Assembly (NCBI RefSeq): GCF_001661265.1
Contig: NW_017567023.1
Location: forward strand, 62,001 to 126,000
Origin: Saitoella complicata NRRL Y-17804
Lineage: Eukaryota > Ascomycota > Saitoellomycetes > Saitoellales > Saitoellaceae
Length of the DNA: 64,000 nucleotides
Direction of reading: 5' to 3'
The notes beneath the pieces were generated by a model. It ran no database searches. It saw only the letters and a program-made list of their open reading frames with translations, and had not been told where the DNA came from. Both the position numbers and the translations under genes were made by a program. Below are positions 32,870 through 43,712 of this stretch, one piece after another. Each line of letters begins with the position of its first letter. The stretch's first letter is position 1.

Positions 32870-33220
32870 ATGGAGGACCTGATCGCGCCCTTGATCAACC
32901 GAACGACGGAGCAAATGGCCGCAGTCCACGAATCCCAAAGAGCTCTGGAGTCGGAGTTAGACCGCCTACTTGCGCGTGAGAATCCCGACTTATCATTTTA
33001 CTGTCGGGATGTATACTAACTCTGCGTATCACGGGTAGAATTGAGTCACTACGTCAATACCACAGAGCCCTTGGCACTTCGTTCGACGGTCGTGAAGCTC
33101 GCGGATACCCAAAAGCGACTGGTTGGTGTCAACAAAGTGTTGAAGACTGTGCAGGAGAGATTGAATAGGATACTTGTGGATATCGCTGGGAAACAGTTAC
33201 AGAGAGCGATTCGAGAGTGA
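32870..33220 (+). CDS. Snapin-like small coiled-coil protein (BLOC-1 type)
   Basis: Two exons (32870-32975, 33039-33220) give 95 residues. The protein is nearly all helical coiled coil. The stretch LADTQKRLVGVNKVLKTVQE followed by RLNRIL matches the most conserved part of Snapin, a BLOC-1 subunit in endosomal sorting. The junction codon gives LLAQLSHYV. It is short (human Snapin has 136), but fungal BLOC-1-like subunits are typically small. The assignment relies on the one conserved block, so another small coiled-coil adaptor remains possible. Confidence 0.65.
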
Positions 33221-33649
33221 GGCATGGCCAAGGAGGTCATTTTTAAGGCAGCGCAGCCGGCACGACGCGCGGTCCGATTGCTTGAAGAAGCAGATGCGGC
33301 CGCCGTCCATGCCACGATATAACGCTCTGCGGCACGTCCTGTCTGTATGTTGGCTTCTGGGTTATGGGAAGCAGTACTTGGCTCCAACTCCGACATGGGC
33401 TTCTCCGTTAGGGACATGACATATTGCCATCAATGCGCCGGAGTCTTTCCTTCTACAATCTTCTAACATCCTCGACCAAGATTGCAATAGCTTGTGTGAA
33501 AATAAAAGCATTGTATTACCGAATTACCCTCCTACTCCATCCCGAATTACCCACAAACAAGCCTATACGCGCAAGCATCCAAAGCACAGCAGTCCTAATC
33601 ATACACTCCCATCCCTGTAATACAACGTCAAGCAGCAGCGCGAGAAAAC
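33221..33649. other. intergenic, no gene seen
   Basis: About 430 bp between two 3' ends. Confidence 0.4.
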
Positions 33650-34468
33650 TTACTGAGAAGTAGTCTCCTTCTTCTTATCCAAATGAAGCGCATGCTTAAC
33701 CTTCCCCATCAACCCGGGCTTACTCGTCCCCTCCCCATGTCCAGCAGGAGCCGTACTCTTCTCCAACTCATCCACCCCCTCCCTCTTTTCCAACCCCTCA
33801 ACCCTCCTCGCAGTCTCCTCGCTACTCCCCCACCCCTGAACACCATGCTCGTCCCTCGGCACTCTACCACCGTCGTCAGGGATGGCGTTGAGTGCGTCCG
33901 AGCCTTGAGCCCGGACGTCGGCGGAGCGGAGGTTCGTGTTGGGGATTGCGGAGCCCGAAAAGTCGCGTTCGACGCCGAGTGAGTTGTGGGTGGGGCCGTC
34001 GGAGCCTTTGAGGGAGACGTGGTGGTGTTGTTTGTGGATGACGGGGGCGGGGACCTTGAGATGATATAAATCAGCATTTATCCACGCATACACCCCCGAA
34101 AAACGGAGACATACATCAACAGGAACCGGCACCTCAACCCTCTCAACAATAACCTCGTGGTGCGGCACGACAGAAACAGGCGCAACAATCCTGTCGGTCT
34201 GATACTCGTCAACGACAGTATACCCCTGCCCACGGCCAAAGTTCATGGGTTCGTTGAGGTTGTCGGGTTCGGCGGGGCCGGAGGGGATGACGCCCGTGGT
34301 GCCGAAGCCTTCTTCGTAGCCGATCTCTCCGGGACGGTTGTGGTGGGAGTGGGCGGGTAGGCCGGAGACGCTGCACGGTAGACTGTCAGCACAGCTGCTG
34401 ACAAGTAGCTATAGAGGAGACAGGAGGAGAGCGTACTATTCAGAGTTGACTTCGTCGGTGGTAGACAT
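33650..34468 (-). CDS. hypothetical protein, charged, His/Gly-rich
   Basis: Three exons (34468-34437, 34370-34115, 34054-33650) give 230 residues starting MSTTDEVNSEYVSGLP. No catalytic motif or membrane span is visible. Notable parts are PAHSHHNRPGEIGYEEGFGT, an amphipathic Val-rich strand region (IVERVEVPVPVDVPAPVIHK), KQHHHVSLKGSDGPTHNSLG, and a basic C-terminus (GLMGKVKHALHLDKKKETTS). I do not recognise the family. Splice sites are all canonical and in phase, so the gene itself is well supported. Confidence 0.7.
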
Positions 34469-34935
34469 TTTTGTTAGACGGCTGGGGATGTATGCGCGAA
34501 CAAGAGAAGGGCACGTCAGGCGTTCTTATAGCCGAGCAGAAAAAAGGGGGTGTCGGTGGGACGGCGCTGCAGCTGACTCTCGTCTTGGCCATGGCTCTTC
34601 TCTCACGCGCTATCGATAACGCCGCCCGTGATGCAATCATGACCATCCCGATTAAGTGAAGAAAAACTTAAAAATTGATTAACGACATAAAAGATACAAA
34701 TCGAATGTAGGCTGAAGAAATCGGAAAGTAGCCTTCTCCTCTCGAAATTTCTAAACCCCTTAAAGTCCATCGAATCCTATAGCTGTCAGCTGCATAGGCT
34801 TTGGTACATATATCCACAGAGATACAGAAGATCGCTCGTCCGAACCCAACTCAACTCACAAATTCATCCGCCTTCTCTCCTCTGTTTTTTTTCGTTCTTT
34901 TTCTCATCTCACACATATCATACAAGGTCTCACGC
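34469..34935. other. intergenic, no gene seen
   Basis: About 470 bp, AT-richer than the surroundings at 34660-34720. Confidence 0.4.
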
Positions 34936-37900
34936 TCAAATCAGCATCATCGCAACACCACCAACAACCACCGCAACACCCATCTTCATCCCCGCACCAC
35001 CCACACTCAAGCCAACGGCACCACCCGTGAAGGTACTCGCGATCGTTCCGTTACTAGGCTTCGCGCTCTGGACAGCAACAGTCGGAGAGGTCTTCGCAGC
35101 GGAGGAGGAAGAGGAACTGGTGATTTCAGCGGCGGCGGCAACGTAGGCGACGGGACTGGTTGAGGTGGCAGCGGCTTCGCATTTGGTGCACTTGGTCCAG
35201 GTAGAAGTAGACCAAGACTGGTGAGCCTCACACTTTGTGCAGGGTTCCTTCGTCGAAGTAGACGTAGACGTAGAAGACCAGTGTCCCTTCTCACAGTCCG
35301 AACAGTGCTTCTGGCTCGTAGTAGACGAGGAGGAGCACGGCGCAGTGGTGGTCGAGGTGGTCCACTTCGGAGGATGAGTGGGCATGGACCAAGTCGTGCT
35401 TCCAGTGCAAGGCGTCGTAGAGGACGAAGAAGAGGACTTGGTGCACGGACTCGTGCTGGGCTTGTACCAGTAGCTCGTCGTGGAGGAAGTGCATGGAGAT
35501 GTGGACGCGCTCGTGGTGGAAGACGTAGAGGACTTGGTGCATGGGGTGCTTGTGCTCGTCGTAGAGGAGGTTGACTTCGTGCATGGAGTGGAAGTGGTAC
35601 CACTAGTAGTGGTAGTTGACTTGGTGCACGGGGTGGTGGTCGAAGTGGAGGAGGTTGACTTCGTGCATGGAGGGGAAGTGGTACCACTAGTAGTGGTAGT
35701 TGACTTGGTGCACGGGGTGGTGGTCGAAGTGGAGGAGGTTGACTTCGTGCATGGAGTGGAAATGGTACCACTAGTAGTGGTAGTTGACTTGGTGCACGGG
35801 GTGGTGGTCGAAGTGGAGGAGGTAGACTTCGTGCAAGGAGTGGTGGAGCTCTTCGACGTAGTGGTGGATCCAGTGGTGCACGGGGTGCTAGAAGAGGTCG
35901 ATTTCGTGCAAGGAGTAGTCGAAGCCTTGGACGTCGTAGTAGTTCCGGTGGTGCACGGGGTGGTGGTGCTAGATGACGAGCTCTTCGTGCAAGGAGTGAT
36001 GGAGCTCTTCGACGTAGTGGTCGAACCAGTGGTGCACGAAGTGGTGGAGCTAGAGCTTGTACTCTTCGTGCATGGAGTGGTGGCAGTGGTGCTGGAGCTC
36101 GAAGACTTGGATGTGGTACCGGTCGTGCACGGAGTAGTCGTCGTCGAGCTGGAGCTCGAGCTCTTAGTGCATGGAGTGGTGGTACTGGAGCTTGAGCTTG
36201 AGGTCTTCGTCGTGCAAGGAGTAGTCGTACTGGAGCTCGTGTTCTTCGACGTCGTAGTGGTACTTGACGTGCACGGAGTGGTGCTCGAGGTCGTACTCTT
36301 CGTAGTCGTAGTGCAAGGAGTGGTGCTCGAGCTGGTACTCTTCGTAGTCGTAGTGCAAGGAGTGGTGCTCGAGCTGGTACTCTTCGTAGTCGTGGTGCAA
36401 GGAGTGGTGCTCGAGCTGGTACTCTTCGTAGTCGTGGTGCAAGGAGTGGTGCTCGAGCTGGTACTCTTCGTAGTCGTAGTGCAAGGAGTGGTGCTCGAGC
36501 TGGTACTCTTCGTAGTCGTGGTGCAAGGAGTGGTGCTCGAGCTGGTACNNNNNNNNNNNNNNNNNNNNNNNNNNNNNNNNNNNNNNNNNNNNNNNNNNNN
36601 NNNNNNNNNNNNNNNNNNNNNNNNNNNNNNNNNNNNNNNNNNNNNNNNNNNNNNNNNNNNNNNNNNNNNNNNNNNNNNNNNNNNNNNNNNNNNNNNNNNN
36701 NNNNNNNNNNNNNNNNNNNNNNNNNNNNNNNNNNNNNNNNNNNNNNNNNNNNNNNNNNNNNNNNNNNNNNNNNNNNNNNNNNNNNNNNNNNNNNNNNNNN
36801 NNNNNNNNNNNNNNNNNNNNNNNNNNNNNNNNNNNNNNNNNNNNNNNNNNNNNNNNNNNNNNNNNNNNNNNNNNNNNNNNNNNNNNNNNNNNNNNNNNNN
36901 NNNNNNNNNNNNNNNNNNNNNNNNNNNNNNNNNNNNNNNNNNNNNNNNNNNNNNNNNNNNNNNNNNNNNNNNNNNNNNNNNNNNNNNNNNNNNNNNNNNN
37001 NNNNNNNNNNNNNNNNNNNNNNNNNNNNNNNNNNNNNNNNNNNNNNNNNNNNNNNNNNNNNNNNNNNNNNNNNNNNNNNNNNNNNNNNNNNNNNNNNNNN
37101 NNNNNNNNNNNNNNNNNNNNNNNNNNNNNTTGGTACTCTTCGTAGTCGTAGTGCAAGGAGTGGTGCTCGAGCTGGTACTCTTCGTAGTCGTAGTGCAAGG
37201 AGTGGTGCTCGAGCTGGTACTCTTCGTAGTCGTGGTGCAAGGAGTGGTGCTCGAGCTGGTACTCTTCGTAGTCGTGGTGCAAGGAGTAGTGCTGCTAGAA
37301 CTCTTAGACGTCGTAGTCGTCAAACAAGGGGTGGTCGTGGTCGTAGTGGTCGAGGTACACGGGGTGGTAGTCGAGCTTGTGGTCTTCGAGGTCGTAGTGC
37401 TAGACGATGTGGTGCACTTCGTAGTCGTAGTACTGGAAGACGTCGTACAAGGAGTAGAACTCGTCGTAGTCTTGGAAGTAGTAGTAGAAGACGACGTAGT
37501 GCATGGAGTAGAGGTCGTGGTAGTCTTCGACGTCGTAGTCGTACAAGGAGTGCTTGTGGTCGTGGTACTAGACGTCGTGGTGCACTTCGTCGTCGTAGTA
37601 CTAGAAGACGTCGTACAAGGGGTAGTGGTCTTCGACGTGGTAGTGCTAGAGGAAGTCGTGCACGGCGTGGTGGTGGTGGTAGAGCTAGGCGTCGTAGTAC
37701 ACTTGGATGAGGTGGTACTGGACGACGTCGTGCATGGGGTGGACGTGGTAGTGGTGGTAGTCGTACAAGGAGTGGTCGAAGGGGTAGTCGTCGTCGTACA
37801 AGGCGTGCTCGTAGAAGTCGACATACTGCAGGAAGTAGTGGTACTCGACCCACGACCCCTGCCGTCCATGTCCTTCTCGTGATCACCTCCCTTGTCGCCA

Positions 37901-37977
37901 TTGGGGAAACGCTTCACGACTCCGGCACTGACCACCGAAGCCAAGAAGACAGGAGCAAGCAAGCTCGAGAAACGCAT
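34936..37977 (-). CDS. GPI-type Ser/Thr/Cys-repeat surface mucin, with assembly gap
   Basis: One exon of nominally 1,013 residues, of which about 194 fall in a run of N. A signal peptide (MRFSSLLAPVFLASVVSAG) is followed by KR, a possible Kex2 site. Nearly the whole protein is Ser/Thr with a regularly spaced PCT. In the middle a perfect 14-residue, 42-bp tandem repeat (TTTKSTSSSTTPCT) is visible on both sides of the gap. Degenerate versions flank it. The C-terminus has a small-residue site and hydrophobic tail (GVAVVVGGVAMMLI) as in GPI-anchored wall proteins. It is probably heavily O-mannosylated, with the Cys spaced for regular disulphides. No adhesin lectin domain is visible. A TATA box is found 145 bp upstream. 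Confidence 0.82.
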   Translation of the reverse strand: MRFSSLLAPVFLASVVSAGVVKRFPNGDKGGDHEKDMDGRGRGSSTTTSCSMSTSTSTPCTTTTTPSTTPCTTTTTTTSTPCTTSSSTTSSKCTTTPSSTTTTTPCTTSSSTTTSKTTTPCTTSSSTTTTKCTTTSSTTTTSTPCTTTTSKTTTTSTPCTTSSSTTTSKTTTSSTPCTTSSSTTTTKCTTSSSTTTSKTTSSTTTPCTSTTTTTTTPCLTTTTSKSSSSTTPCTTTTKSTSSSTTPCTTTTKSTSSSTTPCTTTTKSTSSSTTPCTTTTKSTXXXXXXXXXXXXXXXXXXXXXXXXXXXXXXXXXXXXXXXXXXXXXXXXXXXXXXXXXXXXXXXXXXXXXXXXXXXXXXXXXXXXXXXXXXXXXXXXXXXXXXXXXXXXXXXXXXXXXXXXXXXXXXXXXXXXXXXXXXXXXXXXXXXXXXXXXXXXXXXXXXXXXXXXXXXXXXXXXXXXXXXXXXXXXXXXXXXTSSSTTPCTTTTKSTSSSTTPCTTTTKSTSSSTTPCTTTTKSTSSSTTPCTTTTKSTSSSTTPCTTTTKSTSSSTTPCTTTTKSTTSSTTPCTSSTTTTSKNTSSSTTTPCTTKTSSSSSSTTTPCTKSSSSSSTTTTPCTTGTTSKSSSSSTTATTPCTKSTSSSSTTSCTTGSTTTSKSSITPCTKSSSSSTTTPCTTGTTTTSKASTTPCTKSTSSSTPCTTGSTTTSKSSTTPCTKSTSSTSTTTPCTKSTTTTSGTISTPCTKSTSSTSTTTPCTKSTTTTSGTTSPPCTKSTSSTSTTTPCTKSTTTTSGTTSTPCTKSTSSTTSTSTPCTKSSTSSTTSASTSPCTSSTTSYWYKPSTSPCTKSSSSSSTTPCTGSTTWSMPTHPPKWTTSTTTAPCSSSSTTSQKHCSDCEKGHWSSTSTSTSTKEPCTKCEAHQSWSTSTWTKCTKCEAAATSTSPVAYVAAAAEITSSSSSSAAKTSPTVAVQSAKPSNGTIASTFTGGAVGLSVGGAGMKMGVAVVVGGVAMMLI
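36290..37290 (-). repeat. 42-bp tandem repeat array (coding), including N gap
   Basis: About six copies of the 42-bp unit lie left of the gap and about four right of it. Third-position changes (GTAGTG/GTGGTG, GAGGTC/GAGCTG) are the main differences. Copies are nearly identical, so recent expansion or homogenisation is likely. Confidence 0.88.
36549..37129. other. assembly gap of 581 N
   Basis: The unknown bases lie inside the 42-bp repeat array. 581 equals 13 x 42 + 35, and the last base before and first base after are 35 positions apart in the repeat, so the gap keeps exact register. Confidence 0.95.
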
Positions 37978-38121
37978 CGTACCGTTTGCGTATTCAACAA
38001 CCGGTGATGATCGTCAAGTCTGTAAAGTTGAGCGATAGTCCGAAGAATTGTGCGAACGAATGTAGGAAAAGCGAATGAGGTCGTTGACGAGGACTCCATC
38101 ACAGGCAGGACGATACTGGAG

Positions 38122-38128
38122 TTTTATA
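38122..38128 (-). promoter_or_regulatory. TATA box of the mucin gene
   Basis: TATAAAA on the minus strand, about 145 bp upstream of the ATG at 37977. Confidence 0.5.
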
Positions 38129-40138
38129 CCGAAGAGGAGCGGGGTCCTGGACCCATGACTGGCGATGGAAATCCTCTATCCTCTCCCGTGTGCTGAGGGT
38201 GCAATCTATCCCGGGTTTATGCCGCAACCAATTTCTCGGCTATGGTCCCCTCCTCTTGAGCGTGACGTCGGCCGTTGCTCATGGTTCCTCTTACTTGTAA
38301 CATACCCCTTGTCGCCGACTGCTTGTCCTTGCTTTCCTTGGTTGGGGCGGGTTCGTTTGAGGTCTCGGGCTACCTCCGCACGTTAAGAATATCGATTGCG
38401 GTCTGCGCGTACGCCGGGGCCCCTCTGATATTGTTGCTAAAGATAGAAGCAGACCCTCAGTTAACCCATCGCGAGCCAATTGGAATGGGCAAAGAACGTC
38501 ACTGAAGTGTTAAGAGTTGTCTCGAGGAGATGGGGCTTTCGGTGTGAGACTGTGGGTGAGCGCCTGCCCGCCGATGGGCTGGTGGGGATGAGTAGCGGCA
38601 TATGTGTCAGTTGGTACGGCAATGAAGAGATTGCCATCCTCATGCGACCGGCTGACGACGTAACGAGTTGCTGAAGAAATGGGTATCGCATGGTCGACAT
38701 TCGTTGGGGAAATCCCTCCTCCGGACTCGCCCGTTCGACCGGACCGCACCCATTCATGATCAACAAGCTTCTGTCAACCTGTCTTCCAAACCTTAGCGAT
38801 CCGGCTATCAACCCTCTTCCTGTAAAACCTTGGCCATTGCGAATGAACTCAGCCGTAATTTTGAATGAGTTGGCAGCTGACGGGTACGTACCGCGTCGGA
38901 CCCAGGGGCCGCGACGCCATGCGGGGAGTACGACCCAACTTTAAGGGCAATAGGGTGAAACCAGCAAAGTGTCTCGGGTTCGATGAATCTTGATGGGAAA
39001 GGACAGCTGGGCGAGACAAGCAAATTCGATGAGACGTACGTGTGATCTTTGAGGAACAGAGGGTCCATGAGTTGATCATCAGCTTCGCGATCGAGCTCGA
39101 GGAGACGGGAGAACCCGGAGCTCGGCTAAAATATCAAGGAGTAACAACAGCTCTTGCCAACGTCATCTTGAGTAGGTTACATTGTGCAGTTTTGCGATAT
39201 ATTGCCTGGGTTCATTACGCGAAGAGTCTCAATATGAGGAATCCGCAACCCGGCCCGAGGCCGTCATCTGCATGCATCTGGACGGCAGAGACGCAGGCCC
39301 AGGCGGCTCAGAGCACGAATGCAATACATCGGGTATTTATGGGAAGCCGGTGTGTCATACCGATGGAGTTGGCTAGGGCTGTGGCCGGCGGGACGGCTGT
39401 AATGGCAGAGCGGGCAAGCGTGTTGGCCAACGGGCGCGGCCCAAGGGCTTGTGATGTGACAGGAGGTAGGAATACGGCCGAAGACCGCTATTTTTAGCTC
39501 TGCTAAGCTTTCGGTGACGTGTTCGTGTGGATCTGTCATGACATGAAATTTCCGAGTTTGTGAAAACCCTTCGGACCGGCGCCTGATCGCGACCGGTATT
39601 GACGAGCTTCGCATTGCATGAAAATGAGGATGAAGGACGATGGAGGTGACTTCACCCGATGCCGAAAGTGCGATGGTAAACAATCCTATGCTTCGATACG
39701 ACAGCTGCCTGATGTGATGATTGGGGTTGTTTCAGGGTTGGATGATTCGGGTTTCTCACGCCCTCTCTACCAGTAGAGTTCGTTCCAGACGCACTGCTAT
39801 GTGAGAAAAGCATATAAACCTGTATCATCAAGGAGACAGCCATCTATCCAAAGGAATTCACCTTCTTTAGAGGTGAATGCGCTTGATGTTTGTTTCGCTA
39901 CGTCCAATGCTCTGCAGTTCTGCGCATCACGCTACTCCGCATTCCCACCCTGCGCGACAACTTCTTGTTGACCAAAACACCGCTGCTACCTACACCACCC
40001 ATCCCGACTGTGAATTTCCCTCTTCTTGCTTCTTGAGACTTGTCCTCCACTCTTACTATTTGCCTCCTCACTCCCAATCGAACTAACTCTCAACCTCTGC
40101 AGTTTAAGCTTCTACTCCTTTTCAGCATACATCTCGCC
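38129..40138. other. 2-kb gene desert
   Basis: Small frames on both strands here show no domain, membrane segment or convincing splice pattern. The base composition is more even than in neighbouring genes. It may be regulatory DNA for the mucin gene and its neighbour, or decayed sequence. Confidence 0.4.
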
Positions 40139-40857
40139 ATGCCTTCCCACCCTTCCAACATCAACTCCGGTGATTACAGCTCCGGTTTCCTCGTTGCTGT
40201 CCCACCCAAGTCTGCTGGTAACAAGTCAAACGGTGCGGTTCAGACTGCTGTTCTCCCCGGTACCTTGACGAGAGGGAACTCAGGAGGACAGGAAAGGAGG
40301 AGGAAGGATAGTGCTGTTAGCATTACGAGTGTTCCGACCGATGAGAGTGATGCGAAGAAGGACTTGAAAGACGAGGGTGTCCAGGTTGAGTTGACCGGAA
40401 AGGTTGCGGACGCGAAGGAGAAGGTGGGCCGGGTGTATGCGCGTGTTATATGCCCCCATCTTGCTCACAGTTTACTGAATAGTGGGTACGTCTGACTGGC
40501 ATTGAGGAGGATGAAGAAGCAGTTGGGCCTGCCACCTCCCCCGAATCCACATCCCAATTCAACGCCCGCGACGAGGACCCCGCCTTCGCTCAGCTCAACG
40601 CGAAAATCACCCACGCCCGCGAGAAGTGGCTTGACAACCTCCCTACCGCCGAAGACCGCGAACCCAAGGCTCAGGAGCTCGCTGCCGTTCACCCCGGACA
40701 CGAGGATGAGATGAGGTTGCCCAGGGCTGAGAGTGATTTGCAGCCTGAGGAGGATGAGGAGGAGCCGCGTGCCAGTGCTGTGTTGAACGACAGGATTGCT
40801 GAGGCAAGGGAGAGGTTTCTGCAGAAGGAGTTGAACAGGAGGGTCACTTCTCCTTAG
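40139..40857 (+). CDS. hypothetical charged, helical protein
   Basis: Two exons (40139-40432 and 40483-40857) give 222 residues starting MPSHPSNINSGDYSSGF. A run of heptad-like helices is seen: VQVELTGKVADAKEKVG, FAQLNAKITHAREKWLDNLP and ASAVLNDRIAEARERFLQKE. The product ends RRVTSP. The acceptor site used (GAATAG at 40482) is weak, and TTGCTCACAG upstream is an alternative. A further exon after an in-frame GTCACT donor at 40846 could add AVMNDRNLRITHKEAREE and a membrane tail (see findings). I do not recognise the family. Confidence 0.55.
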
Positions 40858-41286
40858 AGTGTTTGAGGTAGGCATTCCAACATTGGTGGAATACAGCTGA
40901 CTGACATGAAGTCAAGGCAGTGATGAATGATCGAAATTTGCGTATTACGCACAAGGAGGCGAGGGAAGAGGTAGGTCGTTCTGCTGTGAACTCTGGGCAA
41001 GACTGATGTACCACTACAGGCTGGGTTTCCTTTCACTTTTTTACATGATCCATTGGCGTTTGGTTGGGCATTACTGCTATTATTCTCGGAACAGGGCTGG
41101 CTCTATTTCCGGCGTTGGTCCTTATGATACTCGCGGGAAGAGCATTGTGTAGCGTTTACAAGAACCTCTGACTACGAGGACGATCACCTGAACAACAACG
41201 TATTATAATGGACAACATAACTCCATTTTGCGGTATACCATGACTAAATGCTATATGCCCTCCTCTCTATTACTTCTCCCGTCCAT
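40858..41286. other. intergenic or unresolved 3' exons
   Basis: This stretch holds a short frame rich in charged residues (about 40917-40968) and a hydrophobic frame ending KNL-stop at 41169-41171. They could be 3' exons of the preceding gene, but one in-frame TGA stands in the way. Confidence 0.35.
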
Positions 41287-43566
41287 CTACTCAGTCCACA
41301 TCCTCACAACACCATCCGCACCAGCAGAAAACAGCCACGGCTGCCTCGTATGCCAAACAACCCCAAGCACTCCCAAACTCTCCCTAACCTCATGCCCCCT
41401 CAACACCTTCAACGGCACAATCAACGCATTCTCCAAATCATTATACACCTTCCCATGGAAAACCTGAATCGTTCCATCGTCCGATGCCGACGCAAACAGC
41501 GGCAACGAACGATGATAACGCACGGATCGCACGGCTTTCGCGTGGTATTTGAGAGATTTGTATGGCTTGGAAGAAAGTTCGAGATCGAACCACTGCAACC
41601 TCCGATCATAAGATCCAACAATCAAGTTCTCACCACCAGGATGCACATCCAAACTCGAAATCCACCTAACACCCGTCTGCAACGTCTTCACCAACTCCTG
41701 TCTCTGCAAGTTATACAGCCTGACATACTTTTGTGTCGCGACGAAGAGCATGGGTTTGATGGGGTGGAACTCGACTTTTTGGACGAGGCCTTTGGAGCGC
41801 TTGAAGGGGGATTGGGAGGAGTGGGTTGAGAGTTGGTGAATGAGGACAGCGGAGTTGGCAGCTTCGGAGGAGGTGGTGGAGAAGTAATCTCCGCGTCTGT
41901 GCCAAGAAACCTGCTTCACGGTCTTCTTGACCGAGATGCTGACGACTACACCTGCGTCCTCCTGTGCGGCTCCGTGAGGCTTGGCCCACGTCGCTGGCTT
42001 CTCCTTCACCGAGTCCTTCGGCGGCAACGCAAACCCGGCAGTCGCAGCCTCCCTCGACCTCCTCTCCACCTCACGCGAAAAGTAAACGGGGGGAACACAC
42101 ATAAACACATCCTCACCCGCTGCAACCGCTAGATGCGCGAACTCGCGGTTGGGGGACCACTCAACAACATTCACCGCCTCATCCTTACTCGCCTGGAACC
42201 TCCATACCTCGCGGCCGGTGAGGACTTCCCAGACACGTGCTGTACCATCGTCTCCACCCGTAGCGAGCCACAATCCACAGGGTGAGCAAGAGACGCTCCT
42301 CACACGCCCCTTGTGTCCAAGATAGAGTGTAGAAGTTCTCGTCGGGAAGGGTCTCAAATCCTGTGGTGACGGAAGCTTAGGGATAAGCGACTCCGGATCA
42401 ATATTCAACTTATTCCGCCTAACACGCGGTGCCAAATACAAATCCAAACACCTCTCAAACCTCTCTTCCACAAAGTTCTCATACCCAGGCACCAAACGGA
42501 GTGCCCCAAACTTCTTGGGAAGGAATTCTTTGCCCTCGTCGCGGCGGTCTTCGGCAGAGAGGGATTCGTAGTGTTCGCGTTCGGCGTCGGTGGGAAGGTA
42601 TTCGGCGGGGGGATTGTAGGATTCGCCGTGGCCGGGTGGGAGCATTTTGGGGGCGGGGGCGTGCATGATGTGGTCTGGTCGAGGGGTTTCGTCGGCCCAG
42701 ATGTCGTACAGCGCTGACTTCTTCTCTTCTTTGGTGGGCTTCTTGAGTGTGATTCTGCCCTCGCGGATCGCGCGAACGATCTTTTGGACGCGGGCGAGTT
42801 CGTGTTTGGAGCGGACGAAACGGCGTTTTGGGTCTGGTGCCGACGACAAGGGCATGACTTCGAGTTTGGAGGAGAACCACTCGACAGTGGGTTCATACGG
42901 ATCATACCCCTCCTCGGGCAACAAGCCCCTTTCGATCCGCTGAATGAGCGCCAACTCCTCCTCACTCAACTCCTTATCCATTCCAGTCTCGCGATCGGTC
43001 AACCCCGTCCATCCAGGCTTATGCTCCATCGTATCCAACAACGCATCCAACGCACTCTTCGTCAATGGTCGCATGATACGGTGACCATTGATGTCGTATC
43101 CGATGTGTGGGAAATCGGCGTATTTGTCGAGAGGGATGTTACCGATGGTATTCTGGACTGAGCCGGTGGAGGAATCCGTTTCGTAGCCGACGTCGAATTC
43201 GGGGTAGATCTTTCTGGGTTCACCGTTTGCGCCGAGTTCGTATTCACCGTCGGAGGAGGAGGCGTCGTCTGCCAATGATGGCTCCTCCTCATCGCCTTCG
43301 TCTTCTGTGACGCGGCCGAGGCGGCGGGGGTCGACTTCCTCCTCCTCCTCCTCATCTTCATCTTCCCCCTCAGAATCCTCTTCGTACTCGGCATCAGTCT
43401 CCTCATCACCCAACTCCGCCTCGAGCCCCGCATCCTCATCCTCGCTCACATCCTCCTCGCTATCAGATCCGGCATCCAACAAACCCTCGACCTGGAACTC
43501 CTCCTCTGCCTTCTTGACAGGTTTAGCCGCCTCATCTCTTGATCGCTTTCTCTGTTGAACGGCCAT
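41287..43566 (-). CDS. ERB1: ribosome biogenesis protein Erb1/BOP1
   Basis: A single exon of 759 residues starts at ATG 43566 ([15 protein letters not shown]). Yeast Erb1 has 807. Erb1 forms the PeBoW/Nop7 complex with Nop7 and Ytm1 and is needed for 27S processing. The acidic N-terminus (about 30-130) leads to the BOP1NT domain: [40 protein letters not shown] and [20 protein letters not shown]. The C-terminal WD40 propeller starts near 410 ([20 protein letters not shown]) and ends [15 protein letters not shown]. Its start is only 146 bp from the nucleoside hydrolase start. Confidence 0.95.
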   Translation of the reverse strand: MAVQQRKRSRDEAAKPVKKAEEEFQVEGLLDAGSDSEEDVSEDEDAGLEAELGDEETDAEYEEDSEGEDEDEEEEEEVDPRRLGRVTEDEGDEEEPSLADDASSSDGEYELGANGEPRKIYPEFDVGYETDSSTGSVQNTIGNIPLDKYADFPHIGYDINGHRIMRPLTKSALDALLDTMEHKPGWTGLTDRETGMDKELSEEELALIQRIERGLLPEEGYDPYEPTVEWFSSKLEVMPLSSAPDPKRRFVRSKHELARVQKIVRAIREGRITLKKPTKEEKKSALYDIWADETPRPDHIMHAPAPKMLPPGHGESYNPPAEYLPTDAEREHYESLSAEDRRDEGKEFLPKKFGALRLVPGYENFVEERFERCLDLYLAPRVRRNKLNIDPESLIPKLPSPQDLRPFPTRTSTLYLGHKGRVRSVSCSPCGLWLATGGDDGTARVWEVLTGREVWRFQASKDEAVNVVEWSPNREFAHLAVAAGEDVFMCVPPVYFSREVERRSREAATAGFALPPKDSVKEKPATWAKPHGAAQEDAGVVVSISVKKTVKQVSWHRRGDYFSTTSSEAANSAVLIHQLSTHSSQSPFKRSKGLVQKVEFHPIKPMLFVATQKYVRLYNLQRQELVKTLQTGVRWISSLDVHPGGENLIVGSYDRRLQWFDLELSSKPYKSLKYHAKAVRSVRYHRSLPLFASASDDGTIQVFHGKVYNDLENALIVPLKVLRGHEVRESLGVLGVVWHTRQPWLFSAGADGVVRMWTE

Positions 43567-43712
43567 TGCGAAACGTTGACCTTCCTTTTGCTTATCGATT
43601 TGGAATTGGACTTTTTTGGAAAACGGTGTGGCTGACCAGGGAGCACCCCGTGTGGCACAGCAGCGACCTCGAGGCCTACGTATATCGAGATGTACCGGTT
43701 GCAACAACGACC
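43567..43712. promoter_or_regulatory. shared ERB1/nucleoside hydrolase divergent promoter
   Basis: 146 bp separate the two ATGs. No TATA box is seen on either strand. Confidence 0.5.

Noticed and set aside
33049-33417. 122-codon minus-strand frame
   Set aside because: Antisense to the Snapin-like second exon, which has correct splicing and a conserved block.
36290-37290. CRISPR-like array
   Set aside because: The 42-bp units are contiguous with no spacers and lie in a coding frame in a eukaryote.
35480-37882. 800-codon plus-strand frame opposite the mucin
   Set aside because: It is made only by the repeat. The minus strand has signal peptide, repeats and GPI tail.
38461-39683. Several 80-150-codon frames in the 38-40 kb desert
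   Set aside because: They overlap each other on both strands, lack motifs and show no splice signals consistent with a single gene.
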